Part shown: piece by piece, positions 5,878 to 6,772 of the stretch
Position numbering within the stretch: the stretch's first letter is position 1
Layout: each line of letters opens with the position of its first letter
Origin: Myxococcales bacterium
Lineage (GTDB): Bacteria; Myxococcota_A; Polyangia; Polyangiales; JADJMO01
Direction: 5' to 3'
DNA length: 6,772 nucleotides
Assembly: GCA_021783935.1 (NCBI GenBank)
Contig: JAJXTK010000356.1
Location: forward strand, 1-6,772
Translations under genes and position numbers: made by a program
Notes under the pieces: model-generated
What the model was told of the DNA's origin: nothing
Seen by the model: only the letters and a program-made list of their open reading frames with translations
Databases searched by the model: none

Positions 5878-6772
5878 GTGGCGGCCTCCGAAGACGCGGA
5901 ACCCCGGCGAGGATCGCCGCACGCTGGCCAGGGCCGGCTCCCGTCGCTGCGGGAGCTCGCCAGCTCTCCCGACGCGCCCGCCAAGCCTCGGCGTTGGGGG
6001 CGCCTCTCCGACGTCACCCCGGCCTCCCCGGCCGCGCTCGGCGGCAAGGGGTCGCGGCTCGTCTGGCTCGTGCGCCACGGCTTCCGCGTCCCCGAGGCGC
6101 GCGTCATCCCCGCCGCCGTGTTCGACGCCGTCGCCCGCGAGGCGCTGCCGCCCGGGCACGACGTGCGCTCGCTCTTGCGGCTGGCCGGCACCCGCGAAGG
6201 GGTCGAGCGGGCCGGGCGCGCCCACGCCCTCTTGCGCGAGGCGCCGCTCCCCGCGTGGCTCGAAGCCGAGCTCGCGCGCGCGTGGCAGGAGCTCGACAAA
6301 AGCGCGCCGTGGGGGCTCGCCGTTCGATCGAGCGCGACCTGCGAGGACGGCAACCTCACCTCGCTCGCCGGCCTGGCGACGACCTGCCTCGGCGTGCGCG
6401 GCGCCCCCGCGCTCGCCGACGCCGTGCGCGAGGTCTGGGCCTCGCTCATCCTGCCGCGCGCGCTCTCGCACCTCGCGCAGGTCGGCATCCACAGCGCCTC
6501 CATGGCCGTCGTCATCCAGGTGATCGTCCCGGCCGACGCGAGCGGCGTCGCGACCGCGACCGAGCCCGAGATCTTCCCGGCTGCGCACCTCGATCAGAAG
6601 CCCCCCGAGCCGCCGCGGCCGCGCCACCTCGAGCTGCTCGTCAACGCGACGCTCGGCCTCGGCGCCCCCATCGTCGCGGGGCACGTGAGCCCCGACGTGC
6701 TCCGGGTGCGCGCGCGCGTGGGGGGCGGGCCCGAGCCGCGCGCCGAGGCGGTCGAGGTCCTCGAGCGCACCA
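5878..6772 (+). CDS. PEP synthase/PPDK-type phosphotransferase, N-terminal part (partial)
   Basis: The frame from GTG 5878 stays open for 298 codons to the window end. It matches the ATP-binding N-terminal domain shared by PEP synthase, pyruvate phosphate dikinase and rifampin phosphotransferase. After about 50 loosely conserved residues come ALGGKGSRLVWLVRHGFRVPEA (from about 53), matching the GGK...L..GF.VP motif; VRSSATCEDG (149-158) followed by SLAGLATTCLGV, matching the RSSA..ED motif; an MAVVIQVIVPADASGVA segment; and LGLGAPIVAGHVSPDVLRVR, matching the GLGE..V.G...PD motif. In this superfamily the domain activates a substrate by transferring phosphate from ATP to a histidine domain further along, which is beyond the window. 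The substrate therefore cannot be decided. GTG 5878 is chosen over GTG 5821 because TATCAT lies between them. Confidence 0.85.
   Translation, partial: MAASEDAEPRRGSPHAGQGRLPSLRELASSPDAPAKPRRWGRLSDVTPASPAALGGKGSRLVWLVRHGFRVPEARVIPAAVFDAVAREALPPGHDVRSLLRLAGTREGVERAGRAHALLREAPLPAWLEAELARAWQELDKSAPWGLAVRSSATCEDGNLTSLAGLATTCLGVRGAPALADAVREVWASLILPRALSHLAQVGIHSASMAVVIQVIVPADASGVATATEPEIFPAAHLDQKPPEPPRPRHLELLVNATLGLGAPIVAGHVSPDVLRVRARVGGGPEPRAEAVEVLERT

Noticed and set aside
5837..6523. A 228-codon plus-strand open frame overlapping the phosphotransferase
   Set aside because: Its product is Arg/Pro/Ser-rich without motifs, whereas the frame from 5878 carries GGK, RSSA..ED and GLG motifs.
5734..6684. 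Upstream extension of the LTD lipoprotein frame on the minus strand
   Set aside because: It would place over 300 Arg/Gly-rich residues ahead of a clear lipobox signal and lies antisense to the motif-bearing phosphotransferase gene.

Overview
This is a very GC-rich, gene-dense window. The gene content points to a myxobacterium, most likely of the Polyangia type: a Hanks-type Ser/Thr kinase with one membrane span and a Cys-containing tail, a secreted PEGA-like protein with two membrane spans, and two lipoproteins with long low-complexity linkers behind the lipobox. That assignment is inferred from protein style; no rRNA or tRNA is present to fix it.

Layout. Positions 1-71 hold the 3' end of a plus-strand gene. 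The 390-base gap 72-461 holds an 8-bp stem-loop and a 35-unit GGCNNC hexanucleotide array. A membrane Ser/Thr kinase follows (462-2072, +). It converges on two minus-strand genes: a small membrane protein with a probable coiled coil (2164-2670) and a lipoprotein I recognise as DUF2278/YukJ-like (2728-3480). These two genes are bracketed by inverted copies of one palindrome (2125-2154 and 3596-3622). The 345-base divergent gap 3481-3825 carries more copies of the same half-site, including a 122-bp unit with 13-bp terminal inverted repeats flanked by TA, which looks like a small non-autonomous mobile element. A plus-strand PEGA-like membrane protein (3826-4737) converges, with 6 bases between stop codons, on a minus-strand lipoprotein with a lamin-tail (LTD) domain (4744-5733). 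The linker of that lipoprotein is encoded by a second GGCNNC array. A divergent gap with a strong palindrome (5771-5797) separates it from the 5' part of a PEP-synthase/PPDK-type phosphotransferase (5878 onward), which runs off the window.

How the genes relate. Orientations alternate, so there is no long operon; only the two minus genes at 2164-3480 look co-transcribed. Most products belong at the cell envelope. PEGA-like membrane proteins and kinases of this architecture are common in these bacteria, but a working link here is inference. The main points for follow-up are the palindrome/TIR repeat family, the two GGCNNC arrays, and the nearby occurrence of DUF2278-like and LTD lipoproteins. 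I see no CRISPR, phage, toxin-antitoxin or recognised defence genes, and no convincing wholly new system.
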